A stretch of DNA of 64,000 bases from Hydrogenophaga aromaticivorans (GTDB taxonomy: Bacteria > Pseudomonadota > Gammaproteobacteria > Burkholderiales > Burkholderiaceae_C): the NCBI RefSeq assembly GCF_013387465.1, contig NZ_VYGV01000015.1:123938-187937 (forward strand). Reading direction: 5' to 3'. This document shows positions 17,442 through 25,760 of the stretch, in pieces. A program made the position numbers and the translations under genes. The first letter of the stretch is position 1; every line of letters begins with the position of its first letter. The notes beneath the pieces were generated by a model that had not been told where the DNA came from, ran no database searches, and was given only the letters and a program-made list of their open reading frames with translations.

Positions 17442-17464
17442 AGCAGCGCCCATCCAGAGACACC

Positions 17465-17536
17465 GAGGAACCGGCTTTGCCGGGCCTCAGGTGTCGCCCC
17501 CCTTCCAGGGGGGACGCGCGCAGCGCGGCAGGGGGT
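17465..17536. repeat. GC-rich intergenic hairpin element after minE
   Basis: Between minE and the UbiB gene, CCCCCC/GGGGGG (17497-17513) forms a perfect stem with a TTCCA loop, preceded by interleaved arms ACACCGAGG and CCTCAGGTGT. This type of GC-rich palindromic filler recurs in intergenic spaces of the window. It may end min transcription although no T tract follows. Confidence 0.5.
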
Positions 17537-17551
17537 CTTTATGATGGGCCC

Positions 17552-19252
17552 ATGCTGATCGAAACCCTGGGCGCAGCCCGAGACATGGGCCGCCTGAACA
17601 CCATTCTGGGCGTGCTCATCCGCCACGGCTTCGGCGACAGCGTGCGCCGCCTGGGCCTGGCCGACCGTCTGGAGCGCGCGGGTCACGTGCTCAAGTGGGA
17701 ACACGCGGCCGATCTGGCGCGGCTCGAACCGCCGGTGCAGCTGCGCCTCACGCTCGAAGAGCTCGGCCCCACCTTCGTCAAGCTCGGCCAGATCCTGGCC
17801 GGCCGCGCCGACCTGTTCGGCCCCGAATTCATCGCGGAGTTCGAGAAGCTCCACAGCCAGGTGCCTGCGGTGCCACTGGATATCCTGCTGCCGCAGCTGC
17901 GCGAAGACCTCGGCGGCGAGCCTGAAACCCTTTTTGCCCGGTTCGACACCGAACCGCTCGCCGCCGCCTCCATTGCCCAGGTGCACCGCGCCCAGCTGCA
18001 CGATGGCACCGAAGTGGTCGTCAAGATCCGCCGCCCCGGCATCACCGAAACCATCGAGGCCGACCTGCGCCTGCTGGCCCGGCTGGCCGCCATCGCCGAA
18101 GCCGAAATCCCGGCGCTGAAACCCTACCGCCCGCAGCAACTGGTGCGCGAACTGGCCCGCTCCCTCAAGCGCGAACTCGATCTGGCCAGCGAATGCCGCA
18201 ACGCCGAACGCATCGCCGCCAACCTCGCTTCGTTGCCCTGGATCGTGGTGCCCAAGGTGCACTGGGCGCACACGAAAGAGCGCGTCAACGTGCAGGACTA
18301 CGTGCATGGCACCGCCGGCAATCAACTCGACCAGCTCGACGCCCTGGGGCTGGACCGCAGCCTGCTGGCGAAACGCGGCGCACAGGCCGTGCTCAAGCAG
18401 ATCGTCGAAGACGGCCTTTTCCACGCCGACCCGCACCCTGGCAACGTCATCTACCTTGAAGACAACCGCATCGCCTTCATCGACTTCGGCATGGTCGGGC
18501 GCCTCTCGGTGCGCCGACGCGAAGAACTCCTGAACCTGCTGCTGGGCCTGGTGGAGCGAAACCCCCAGACCGTGGCCGATGTGCTGCTCGACTGGACCGG
18601 CGACGAGCACGGCGTCAATCTCAGCCTGCTCGAAACCGAGATCGAAACCTTCGTCGACCAGTACCACGGCGTGCCGTTGGCCCAGCTGAATCTTGGCGAG
18701 ATGCTCGCCGACGTCACCACCATCCTGCGCGAACACCACCTCGGCCTGCCCTCCGACATGGCCCTGCTGATCAAGGCCTTCATCACGCTCGAAGGCATGG
18801 GCCGTGGCCTCGACCCCGAGTTCCACATGACCACCGAAGCCCTGCCGCTGCTCAAGCAGGTGGTGCGCGCGCGCTACCAGCCCAAGGTCGTGGCCAACCG
18901 CGCCTGGCAGACCCTGCGCCGCACGCTCGCCGTGGCCGAACAGCTGCCACACGACGTCTCGCGCCTGCTGCGCAACGCGCGCCGTGGCAAGGTGCACGTG
19001 GGCATCGAGCTGGCGCACCTCAAGCGCGTGGGCGACCAGATCGACCGCGCCGCCAACCGCCTCACCATGGCGCTGGTGATCGCCGCGCTCATCATCGGTT
19101 CCTCCATTGTCATGACCGTCAAAGGTGGCCCCACCCTGTTCGGTCTGCCCGCCTTCGGTTTCCTCGGCTTTGCCAGTGCGTTCGTCGGCGGGCTGTGGCT
19201 GGTGCGGGCGATCTGGCGCAGCAGCAAGGGGCGGGATGTGGGGGAGGAGTGA
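17552..19252 (+). CDS. ubiB: UbiB/ABC1-family atypical kinase (566 aa)
   Basis: Atypical protein-kinase-like ATPase; UbiB is needed for ubiquinone synthesis. The family's diagnostic motifs are present: the KxGQ-type helix (FVKLGQILAGRADLFG), the Ala-rich loop (AAASIAQVH), VVVKIRRPG, the catalytic HADPHPGN and the metal-binding FIDFGMVG. Two C-terminal hydrophobic helices (about residues 505-555) anchor it in the membrane. Being away from ubiE and ubiJ it may be a paralogue rather than the main UbiB. The start is the ATG at 17552. Confidence 0.85.
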   Translation: MLIETLGAARDMGRLNTILGVLIRHGFGDSVRRLGLADRLERAGHVLKWEHAADLARLEPPVQLRLTLEELGPTFVKLGQILAGRADLFGPEFIAEFEKLHSQVPAVPLDILLPQLREDLGGEPETLFARFDTEPLAAASIAQVHRAQLHDGTEVVVKIRRPGITETIEADLRLLARLAAIAEAEIPALKPYRPQQLVRELARSLKRELDLASECRNAERIAANLASLPWIVVPKVHWAHTKERVNVQDYVHGTAGNQLDQLDALGLDRSLLAKRGAQAVLKQIVEDGLFHADPHPGNVIYLEDNRIAFIDFGMVGRLSVRRREELLNLLLGLVERNPQTVADVLLDWTGDEHGVNLSLLETEIETFVDQYHGVPLAQLNLGEMLADVTTILREHHLGLPSDMALLIKAFITLEGMGRGLDPEFHMTTEALPLLKQVVRARYQPKVVANRAWQTLRRTLAVAEQLPHDVSRLLRNARRGKVHVGIELAHLKRVGDQIDRAANRLTMALVIAALIIGSSIVMTVKGGPTLFGLPAFGFLGFASAFVGGLWLVRAIWRSSKGRDVGEE

Positions 19253-19273
19253 ACAGCTCGTCGAGCCGCGGGG

Positions 19274-19582
19274 TCATGTTGGGCTGAGCGGAAACTGCCG
19301 CGCCACATGCACCACCGCCCGCACGGTGATCGTGCAGTTGGTCTCGTCCTGATCGAAGTACACGATGTAGTTTTGATGCGCCACCAGTTCGTGCGCACCC
19401 GGGACGCGGCTGCTGGTGCGGCGGGGAAAGTTGGGATCGGCGAGCTGGTCCACCTGGCTGTCGATCAACAACCACATGTCGATGGCCGCGCGCGGGTTGT
19501 CGCGAGCAATCCAGGCTTCGATGGCGTCGAGATCTTCCCGGTACTCGGGTCGTCGGAGGATGCGCCAGACGGCGCAGCTCAT
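19274..19582 (-). CDS. parE: RelE/ParE-family toxin (102 aa)
   Basis: Type II toxin of the ParE/RelE fold. The N-terminus (WRILRRPEYREDLDAIEAWI) and the core around SSRVPGAHELVAHQNYIVYFDQ have the family's usual pattern, ending in strands that build the toxin surface (ITVRAVVHVARQFP). Its start overlaps the end of the upstream antitoxin by 4 bp, typical of toxin-antitoxin operons. ParE relatives poison gyrase and RelE relatives cleave mRNA; the target is not decidable here. Confidence 0.85.
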   Translation of the reverse strand: MSCAVWRILRRPEYREDLDAIEAWIARDNPRAAIDMWLLIDSQVDQLADPNFPRRTSSRVPGAHELVAHQNYIVYFDQDETNCTITVRAVVHVARQFPLSPT

Positions 19583-20013
19583 GAGGTCTGCCGCTGGGCA
19601 GCGAGTTTGTCGCTGCGGATGCGCTCCCAGTCGGGCTCGCTGATGGCGGAGCGCGGGTCGTCGCGGCTGGTCTGCACTTTGGCTCGCACCCAGCGGTCGT
19701 ATTCGGCGGCGCGGGTCATGGCTTCGGCGCGGTCAGGCCTGCTGCGTCGCGCCAGTTCGGCTTGTTCGGGGTGCCACTGGTCCAGCCGGTCCAGCACGAT
19801 GCGGCGCACGCCCAGCTTGTGCAGCAGTTTCAGCGCGCTGTCCACGCTGCCAAACAGGCGGGGCTCGGTGCTACGGGCTTGCACCAGCGTGGCCTGACCA
19901 GTCAGCGTGAGCAGCTTGACTGCAAAGCGCGCTCCCACGGGCTCAATCTCGACAGACTTCACTGCGCCGTGTGCAAAAGCAGCCTGGAACTGGATCTGGG
20001 TCAGCGTGTTCAT
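19579..20013 (-). CDS. Composite antitoxin of the ParE-type module (144 aa)
   Basis: Encoded directly before the toxin. Residues 1-85 form an unidentified domain (FGSVDSALKLLHKLGVRRIV), perhaps DNA-binding. The C-terminal half, EYDRWVRAKVQTSRDDPRSA and onward, resembles the toxin-wrapping tails of ParD/PaaA2-type antitoxins (YDxWxRxxVxxxxDDPRP). It is longer than normal ParD proteins (about 80 aa). The module probably represses its own promoter through the repeats at 20029-20070. Confidence 0.7.
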   Translation of the reverse strand: MNTLTQIQFQAAFAHGAVKSVEIEPVGARFAVKLLTLTGQATLVQARSTEPRLFGSVDSALKLLHKLGVRRIVLDRLDQWHPEQAELARRSRPDRAEAMTRAAEYDRWVRAKVQTSRDDPRSAISEPDWERIRSDKLAAQRQTS

Positions 20014-20028
20014 GGGAGCATGAGTAAT

Positions 20029-20070
20029 ATTAATAAAGTGCAGTTTATATGTTGATCATGCAAAGATCAA
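20029..20070 (-). promoter_or_regulatory. Promoter/operator region of the toxin-antitoxin operon
   Basis: TTGATC-N7-GATCAA (20052-20070) is a 6+7+6 inverted repeat, and an AT-rich segment with AATATTAATA (about 20030-20040) follows towards the antitoxin start. This is a likely autoregulatory operator. The AT content is far above that of the surroundings. Confidence 0.5.
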
Positions 20071-20485
20071 ATGTCGTGCCTTTCCGATGCGGTGGGTCAA
20101 CTGGATCGCGACCACCAGAAGCACGCATGCACGTTTTTCCACATCGTGGTACATTAACTGGTTCGCCTTGGGCGACCAGCCGCGTCCGGGTTTGATGACC
20201 TTGACGCACCGCCCCCGGCAGAGGGGCCGCTGGTCCAGCCCCTCCATCGCGAGCCGTGCCAGCCCCGCACCTTTTCCAGGTCGGCGCCGTCGCAATCTTC
20301 TCCCTGCTGTTGCCGATGCCCCTGCCGTGGCGCGTGCTCTGGTTCTGGCTGGTGTTCCCGACACCGTGCCGGCGCCGGGTGATTCAGTCGGGCACCCCGG
20401 CGCTTGGGGCTGCCAATGTGTTTTTCGGGCGTTTTCCTGCTGTGCGGTCCATAAGACCGCGGCGTTCCGCCCTTTGATGTTTTTG
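20071..20485. other. Gene-poor stretch between the toxin-antitoxin operon and infA
   Basis: About 415 bp with no convincing gene on either strand. Open frames exist only because of GC content. A short hydrophobic stretch in one plus-strand frame (near 20280-20360) could be the remnant of a membrane protein, but no family is recognisable. It may hold the long 5' leader of the downstream small gene and infA. Confidence 0.4.
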
Positions 20486-20797
20486 ATGATTCATACGATT
20501 TCCACGACCACAACAACGAAGAGACTGTCTCCTCTCACTCTGGGCAAGTACCGCATCGCGGCTTGCCCTCGGCCGCTGCCGTGCGGCCGTTTTGCCGCCC
20601 AGGTGTCCATCGCCAGCGGCTCGGGCAGCGCCTGTACCGACCGTGTCATGCGCTTCCACGATGATTTCCCCACACACGACGCAGCGGCGCATTACGCCGT
20701 GGCGCAAGGCATCGACTGGGTGAACGACGCGTTGCGCATTCGCGTGCGCCCGGCCACCGTGGCAGCGACGGTGCCTTCTCCCCAGATTTGTATTTGA
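20486..20797 (+). CDS. Conserved small hypothetical protein upstream of infA (about 103 aa)
   Basis: Residues [20 protein letters not shown] to [20 protein letters not shown] look like a compact conserved domain that I have seen in uncharacterised burkholderial proteins, with a Thr-rich N-terminal tail. The start is uncertain: ATG 20486 and ATG 20477 are both in frame, and no good ribosome-binding site separates them. Its stop is 16 bp before the infA start, suggesting co-transcription. Function unknown. Confidence 0.6.
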   Translation: MIHTISTTTTTKRLSPLTLGKYRIAACPRPLPCGRFAAQVSIASGSGSACTDRVMRFHDDFPTHDAAAHYAVAQGIDWVNDALRIRVRPATVAATVPSPQICI

Positions 20798-20813
20798 AGC
20801 AAAGGAGCCTCAC

Positions 20814-21068
20814 ATGGCCAAGGAAGAACTGATCGACATGATGGGCATCGTTAACGAGGTGTTGCCCGACACGCGCTTTCGCGTGACGCTGGACAACGGT
20901 CACCAGCTGATTGCCTACTCCGCCGGCAAGATGAAAAAGAACCACATCCGCATCTTGGCGGGTGACCGGGTTTCTCTCGAACTCTCGCCCTACGACCTGA
21001 CCAAGGGCCGGATCAATTTCCGCCACATCGAAGGCCGCGGCCCGATGGTGCCGCGCAAGCCACGCTGA
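20814..21068 (+). CDS. infA: Translation initiation factor IF-1, second-copy type (84 aa)
   Basis: S1/OB-fold protein that binds the ribosomal A site during initiation. The sequence [20 protein letters not shown], then [20 protein letters not shown] and [18 protein letters not shown], is unmistakably IF-1. At 84 aa with a basic extension ([11 protein letters not shown]) it is longer than the 72-aa IF-1 of ribosomal-protein operons, as in the extra infA copy of Burkholderiales. AAAGGAG lies 7 nt before the ATG. It stands outside any ribosomal operon. Confidence 0.93.
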   Translation: MAKEELIDMMGIVNEVLPDTRFRVTLDNGHQLIAYSAGKMKKNHIRILAGDRVSLELSPYDLTKGRINFRHIEGRGPMVPRKPR

Positions 21069-21109
21069 GTTGAGCACCGGGGTTGACCGGGCTCGCGCCC
21101 GATCCGACC

Positions 21110-21913
21110 TCACATGCCCATGCCACCGTCCACGGGCAGACCCGCACCCGTGATGAAGCGCGAAGCGTCGGAGCACAGGAAGACCACCGCGTCGGCCATG
21201 TCGCTTACCGTGCCCAGGCGCCCCAGTGGCGTCTGCTCCACGATGGCCCTCACAGCGGCATCGGGGGATTCGAACAAGCCGGCACCCACCACGTCGCTGG
21301 CGAGCTTCATGCCCATGTCGGTGGGCACGAGGCCGGGGTAGATGCTGTTCACACGCACCCCGTAGCCCAGCTTGCCCGCCTCCATGGCGCCCACGCGCGT
21401 GAGCCGGTCCACGGCGGATTTGGTGGCCGAGTAGCCCGCAATGGCGGGAAACGCGATGGTGGCCGCCACCGACGACACGTTGACCACCACGCCGCCCTGC
21501 CCGGCCAGACCACCCGGGCGCATGGCGCGGAAAGCCTGTTTCATGCCGATCGCGGTGCCGACGATGTTCACGTCGAGCATGCGGCGCAGTGCGTCGGGAT
21601 CGATCTCCGTCACCAGCGCGGTGAACTCGATGCCGGCGTTGTTGATCAGGATGTCAAACCCCCCGAACGCCGAGTGCGTGGCGCTGATCGCCGCGAGCCA
21701 GTGGGCTTCGTCGGTCACATCCAGGTGCACAAACGCGGCCTGGGCGCCCGTGGCGGCCAGGGCCCGCGCGGTCGCCTGGCCCTGCTCTTCGAGCACGTCG
21801 CCAATCATCACGGATGCCCCGGCCGCGGCCAGTGCCACGGCCATGCCGGCGCCCAGGCCCCGGGCACCGCCGGTCACCAGGGCCTTGCGGCCGGTCAGAT
21901 TGAATGGGGACAT
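21110..21913 (-). CDS. SDR-family NAD(P)-dependent oxidoreductase (267 aa)
   Basis: Classical short-chain dehydrogenase. The cofactor motif is TGGARGLGAG (about residues 14-23), then NNAGIEF, the catalytic Ser in VSSVAAT, and the YSATK tetrad (Tyr-x-x-x-Lys). The C-terminal FITGAGLPVDGGMGM is typical of the family. AGGAGG precedes the ATG. It seems to be a single-gene unit, and the substrate is unknown. Confidence 0.92.
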   Translation of the reverse strand: MSPFNLTGRKALVTGGARGLGAGMAVALAAAGASVMIGDVLEEQGQATARALAATGAQAAFVHLDVTDEAHWLAAISATHSAFGGFDILINNAGIEFTALVTEIDPDALRRMLDVNIVGTAIGMKQAFRAMRPGGLAGQGGVVVNVSSVAATIAFPAIAGYSATKSAVDRLTRVGAMEAGKLGYGVRVNSIYPGLVPTDMGMKLASDVVGAGLFESPDAAVRAIVEQTPLGRLGTVSDMADAVVFLCSDASRFITGAGLPVDGGMGM

Positions 21914-22078
21914 GAAACCTCCTGAATGCTGTTGTGGGTGAATGAGACGCCAGCCAAAGCCAGCGACTGGCGCACTCTAGACACCCGGCACAGGAGCGGG
22001 AACAAATCCCTGTAAAAGTTGACAGTGCCACGGACCGCGAGCCAGCCTGGACGGCCTGCTCGCCGAGGTGGCGGTGGG

Positions 22079-23185
22079 TCAGCGGCTGGTTTTTGAGCGC
22101 CGTGCCCGCACCGCTTCGGCCAGACCCTGCAACACCGGCACGGTCTGTTCGAAACTGATGCAGGCGTCGGTCACGCTCACGCCGTGCTGCAGCGGCTGGC
22201 CGGGCACGATGTCCTGGCGGCCTTCGTTCAGGTGGCTTTCGATCATCACACCGGTGATGCGCGCGTCGCCCGCGGCGATCTGCTGCGCCACGTCGGCGGA
22301 CACGTCGATCTGCCGGCGGTGCTGCTTGCTGCTGTTGGCGTGCGAGACGTCGATCATCACCTGCTCGCGCAGGCCCGCGGTCTTGAGCAGAGCGCAGGCG
22401 GCATCCACATCGGCGGCGCTGTAGTTGGTCGCTTTGCCACCACGCAGGATGACGTGGCAATCCGCGTTGCCACGCGTTTCGAAGATCGCGGCCTGGCCCA
22501 TCTTGGTCATGCCCATGAAGGCGTGCGGCGCTTGTGCGGCCTGGATGGCGTCGCTCGCCACCTTGATGCCGCCGTCGGTGCCGTTCTTGAAGCCCACCGG
22601 GCACGAGAGGCCGCTGGCGAGCTGGCGATGGCTCTGGCTTTCGGTCGTGCGCGCGCCAATCGCGCCCCAGCTCACCAGATCGCTGATGAACTGCGGGCTC
22701 AGCAGGTCGAGAAATTCGGTGCCCACCGGCAGGCCCAGCGCCAGCACGTCCAGCAGCAGCTGGCGTGCCAGCTCCAGGCCTTCGTTGATGGCAAAGCTGC
22801 CGTCCAGGTGTGGGTCGTTGATGTAGCCCTTCCAGCCCACGGTGGTGCGCGGCTTCTCAAAATACACGCGCATGACGATGAGCAGATCTCTGTTCAGCGC
22901 GTCCACCTGTTTTTTCAGCAAACGGGCGTATTCCATGGCCTGCCCGTGGTCGTGGATGGAGCACGGCCCGACCACCACGATCAGCCGGTCGTCCTGCCCG
23001 TTCAGCACGCGCGAGAGCGCGGCGCGGCTGCTCTCGACCAGCGCCAATGCCTCGGGCGGCGTGGGCAGCCATTCCTGCAGCAGGGCGGGCGTGATGAGCG
23101 GGCGCACCGCGCCGATGCGCAGGTCGTCGATGCGGGTGGTGTCCTGGGTGGACAGCGGGGTGGTGGTGCGGTGGGCGTGGGTCAT
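22079..23185 (-). CDS. aroG: 3-deoxy-7-phosphoheptulonate synthase, AroG type I (368 aa)
   Basis: Condenses phosphoenolpyruvate and erythrose 4-phosphate, the first step of aromatic amino-acid synthesis. Family motifs include VVVGPCSIHDHGQAMEYA, FEKPRTTVGWKGYINDP, GARTTESQSHRQLASGLS and DVSHANSSKQ. The ATG at 23185 (MTHAHRTTT) is chosen over a TTG 27 bp upstream. Type I alpha enzymes are feedback-inhibited by Phe or Tyr; which one cannot be read here. Confidence 0.95.
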   Translation of the reverse strand: MTHAHRTTTPLSTQDTTRIDDLRIGAVRPLITPALLQEWLPTPPEALALVESSRAALSRVLNGQDDRLIVVVGPCSIHDHGQAMEYARLLKKQVDALNRDLLIVMRVYFEKPRTTVGWKGYINDPHLDGSFAINEGLELARQLLLDVLALGLPVGTEFLDLLSPQFISDLVSWGAIGARTTESQSHRQLASGLSCPVGFKNGTDGGIKVASDAIQAAQAPHAFMGMTKMGQAAIFETRGNADCHVILRGGKATNYSAADVDAACALLKTAGLREQVMIDVSHANSSKQHRRQIDVSADVAQQIAAGDARITGVMIESHLNEGRQDIVPGQPLQHGVSVTDACISFEQTVPVLQGLAEAVRARRSKTSR

Positions 23186-23222
23186 AGCCCGGTATTGTCG
23201 CGCGGCCACCAAGGGCCGCCCT

Positions 23223-23693
23223 TCAAGGGCGGCGGAAGGCGGTGCTCTGGCGCGCCCAGTAGCGGTTGTCCAGCCGGTCTAGCCGCACCGTGCCGCCGGT
23301 GGACGGTGCGTGCACGAAGCGGCCTTCGCCGACGTAGATGCCGGCGTGGAACGGCCGACCGGAACCAAAGATCACGAGGTCGCCGGTGCGCAGCTCGCGG
23401 GTGCTCACCGGCTGGCCGAAGCCCGACAGCTGCGCCACCGTGCGAGGCGGCGCCACGCCAGCGCGGCTCTTGTACACGTAGCCGATCAGGCCACTGCAGT
23501 CGAAGCCGCTCTCGGGCGTGTTGCCGCCGTAGCGGTAGGGCGTGCCCACCAGCCCCAGCGCGTGGATCGCGATGTCGCTCGACTGCTCGGCCGACAACGC
23601 GCGGTACGCTGGCCCGCGCGGCGGGGGCGTGCTGCCGCAGCCGGCGATCAGCAGGGTGGCGGTCAGGGCGAGGATGGGCAGGACACGGCGCAT
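23223..23693 (-). CDS. NlpC/P60-family lipoprotein peptidase (156 aa)
   Basis: Cell-wall peptidase of the NlpC/P60 cysteine-peptidase family (cleaves peptide stems of murein). The N-terminus MRRVLPILALTATLLIAGCG is a lipoprotein signal with lipobox LIAGC. The catalytic Cys lies in SGFDCSGLIGYVY and the His in PFHAGIYVGEGRFVHA. The ATG at 23693 is used rather than an in-frame TTG at 23702. It sits between aroG and leuA but is functionally unrelated to them. Confidence 0.92.
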   Translation of the reverse strand: MRRVLPILALTATLLIAGCGSTPPPRGPAYRALSAEQSSDIAIHALGLVGTPYRYGGNTPESGFDCSGLIGYVYKSRAGVAPPRTVAQLSGFGQPVSTRELRTGDLVIFGSGRPFHAGIYVGEGRFVHAPSTGGTVRLDRLDNRYWARQSTAFRRP

Positions 23694-23748
23694 GGGTGCC
23701 AAGGGTAACGGATGGGCCGTTGCCGCCCATCCGCGCAGCCCGATCGGA

Positions 23749-25452
23749 TCAGCCTTCGGCAGTGGCGGCCACCGCAGGCGCCGTCCGGGGCGGTGCCACC
23801 AGGCGGTTGGCCACGCTCAGCACGGCCCGTACCGAGGCGGTGACGATGTTGCTGTCCAGGCCCACGCCGAAGGTCGCGCCGGGCGTGCCGGCGAGCCCGG
23901 CCTCCACGATGGCCAGGGCCTGCGCCTGGGCGCCCGCGCCGGTGGCCCGCTCTTCGTAGCCGTGCACCTCCAGCGGCAGGCCCAGCGCATCGACGGTCGC
24001 GGCAATCGGGCCGTTGCCCTGCCCTTGCAGCGTCTGCCGCACGCCTTCGATCGTGACGTCCAGCTCGATGCCCTGGCCGTCCTCCGACAGGCGGTGCGCG
24101 TGGCAGGTGATGGCCTGCGCCACCGCGGACAACGCGGTGCCCGGGTCGAGGTAGGTGGTCTGGAACAGCGCCCACAGCGCCGGGCCGCTCATCTCGGTTT
24201 CGCTGGCGTCGGTGTGGCGCTGCACGGCGGCGCTGAACTCCACCTGCATGCGCCGTGGCATCACCACGCCACGCTCGCGCTCCAGCAGGAAAGCGATGCC
24301 GCCCTTGCCCGACTGGCTGTTGACGCGGATCACGCTGTCGTAGGTGCGACCGAGATCGGCCGGGTCGATGGGCAGGTAGGGGATCTGCCACAGGCCCTCG
24401 GGATCGTGCGCCGCGAAACCCTTCTTGATCGCGTCCTGGTGCGAGCCGGAGAACGAGGTGAACACGAGGTCGCCCGCGTAGGGATGGCGTGGGTGGATGG
24501 GCAGGCCCGTGCAGGCCTCTGCCACGCGCGCCACGCCGTTGATGTCGGAGAAGTCCAGGCCCGGGTGGATGCCCTGGGTGTAGAGGTTGAGCGCGACCGT
24601 GACGAGGTCGAGGTTGCCGCAGCGTTCGCCGTTGCCGAACAGGCAGCCTTCCACGCGCTGCGCCCCGGCCAGCATCGCCAGCTCGGCCGCGGCCACGCCG
24701 GTGCCGCGGTCGTTGTGCGGGTGCACCGAAAGCACGATGTGCTCGCGCGGGCTCAGGCGGCGGTGCATCCACTCGATCTGGTCGGCGAACACGTTGGGCG
24801 TGGCGTTTTCCACCGTGCTGGGCAGGTTGATGATCACCTCGCGCCCCGGCCCCGCGCCCCAGGTGGCGATGGCCGTCTGGCAGGCCCTGAGCGACACCTC
24901 CAGTTCGGTGGCGCTGAAGGTCTCGGGCGAGTACTGCAGGGTCCAGCGCGTCTCGGGCCGGGCGTCGGTGAGGCGCTTCAGGAGCGACACGTGGTCCTGA
25001 ACCAGGGCCATCACCTGCGTCACGTTCATGCCGAACACCACGCGGCGCCAGACCCTGGCGGTGGCGTTGTAGAGGTGCACGATGGCGCGCGGCGCACCGC
25101 GCATGGCGTCCACCGTGCGCTCAATGAGATCGGCGCGCGACTGCGTCATCACCATCAGCGTCACGTCATCGGGCACGAGGTCTTCGTCGATGAGGCGGCG
25201 CACGAAATCGTGGTCGGTCTGCGAGGCCGCCGGAAAACCCACCTCGATCTCCTTGAAGCCGATGCGCACCAGCTCCTGAAAGAGCTGCAGCTTGCGCTCG
25301 ACGTTCATGGGCTCGAACAGCGCCTGGTTGCCGTCGCGCAGGTCGGTGGACAGCCAGACGGGGGCGTGGGTGAGGGACTGGGACGGCCAGGTGCGGTCGT
25401 GCAACTCGACGGGGGCAAAGGCCTGGTACTTGCGGGCGGGTTGGGCAATCAT
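23749..25452 (-). CDS. leuA: 2-isopropylmalate synthase LeuA (567 aa)
   Basis: First committed enzyme of leucine synthesis (2-ketoisovalerate plus acetyl-CoA). The HMGL-like catalytic domain carries STDLRDGNQALFEPM and the metal ligands in HPHNDRGTGVAA; a LeuA dimer domain lies at the C-terminus (about 430-560). The start at 25452 (MIAQPARKYQAFAP) matches the usual N-terminus of the long LeuA type. The preceding 200 bp encode a leucine-rich peptide and strong complementary segments, so attenuation by leucine is proposed. Confidence 0.95.
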   Translation of the reverse strand: MIAQPARKYQAFAPVELHDRTWPSQSLTHAPVWLSTDLRDGNQALFEPMNVERKLQLFQELVRIGFKEIEVGFPAASQTDHDFVRRLIDEDLVPDDVTLMVMTQSRADLIERTVDAMRGAPRAIVHLYNATARVWRRVVFGMNVTQVMALVQDHVSLLKRLTDARPETRWTLQYSPETFSATELEVSLRACQTAIATWGAGPGREVIINLPSTVENATPNVFADQIEWMHRRLSPREHIVLSVHPHNDRGTGVAAAELAMLAGAQRVEGCLFGNGERCGNLDLVTVALNLYTQGIHPGLDFSDINGVARVAEACTGLPIHPRHPYAGDLVFTSFSGSHQDAIKKGFAAHDPEGLWQIPYLPIDPADLGRTYDSVIRVNSQSGKGGIAFLLERERGVVMPRRMQVEFSAAVQRHTDASETEMSGPALWALFQTTYLDPGTALSAVAQAITCHAHRLSEDGQGIELDVTIEGVRQTLQGQGNGPIAATVDALGLPLEVHGYEERATGAGAQAQALAIVEAGLAGTPGATFGVGLDSNIVTASVRAVLSVANRLVAPPRTAPAVAATAEG

Positions 25453-25460
25453 GAGCGGCT

Positions 25461-25606
25461 CCACGAATCGGGGGATCTGAAAAAACACAGGCGACATCCC
25501 CTGCAGCCCTCCATGTGATGGAGGCTGGTTCGTGGGCCGGGGTCAGGGGGAAGTCGGGTGTTGCGCTTCAGGCAACGAGAGAGGCGAACGCAGGCAGACC
25601 CCGGCC
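25461..25606 (-). promoter_or_regulatory. Structured leuA leader (candidate attenuator)
   Basis: On the minus strand GGCCGGGGTC (25606-25597, inside the leader peptide) can pair perfectly with GACCCCGGCC (25544-25535). Overlapping that 3' arm, CCACGAA (25535-25529) can pair with TTCGTGG (25467-25461) next to the leuA start. CCTCCAT/ATGGAGG (25524-25508) forms its own hairpin, and a T6 tract lies at 25485-25480. The two long pairings share base 25535 and so may compete. No textbook terminator stem abuts the T tract. Confidence 0.45.
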
Positions 25607-25654
25607 GAGCACTAGGCTTAGCGATAGGGTGGACGGGAGTGTGCGGCGTTGCAT
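25568..25654 (-). CDS. Leucine-rich leader peptide upstream of leuA (28 aa)
   Basis: Short frame MQRRTLPSTLSLSLVLGRGL continuing to PAFASLVA and stop. Seven of 28 residues are leucine, and three of them use CTA, a codon rare in this GC-rich sequence; E. coli leuL likewise uses rare CUA codons. It ends 115 bp before leuA. A -10-like TACGAT (25668-25663) would place transcription start almost at the ATG, implying a leaderless peptide. The alternative is that it is the signal peptide of a lost gene. Confidence 0.45.
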   Translation of the reverse strand: MQRRTLPSTLSLSLVLGRGLPAFASLVA

Positions 25655-25760
25655 GGCCGCAAATCGTAGCACGGGCCTTTCGGCGTTGGCCTACCGGCTG
25701 ATGGGCGGCGGGGTTCGCGCTCCGCTCTCGCGGGATCTGCTTCGCTGCGCGCGAAGGAGG

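Noticed and set aside
20087..20476. Open plus-strand frame before the small conserved protein
   Set aside because: No recognisable domain, poor codon pattern and no ribosome-binding site; the conserved part begins after 20477.
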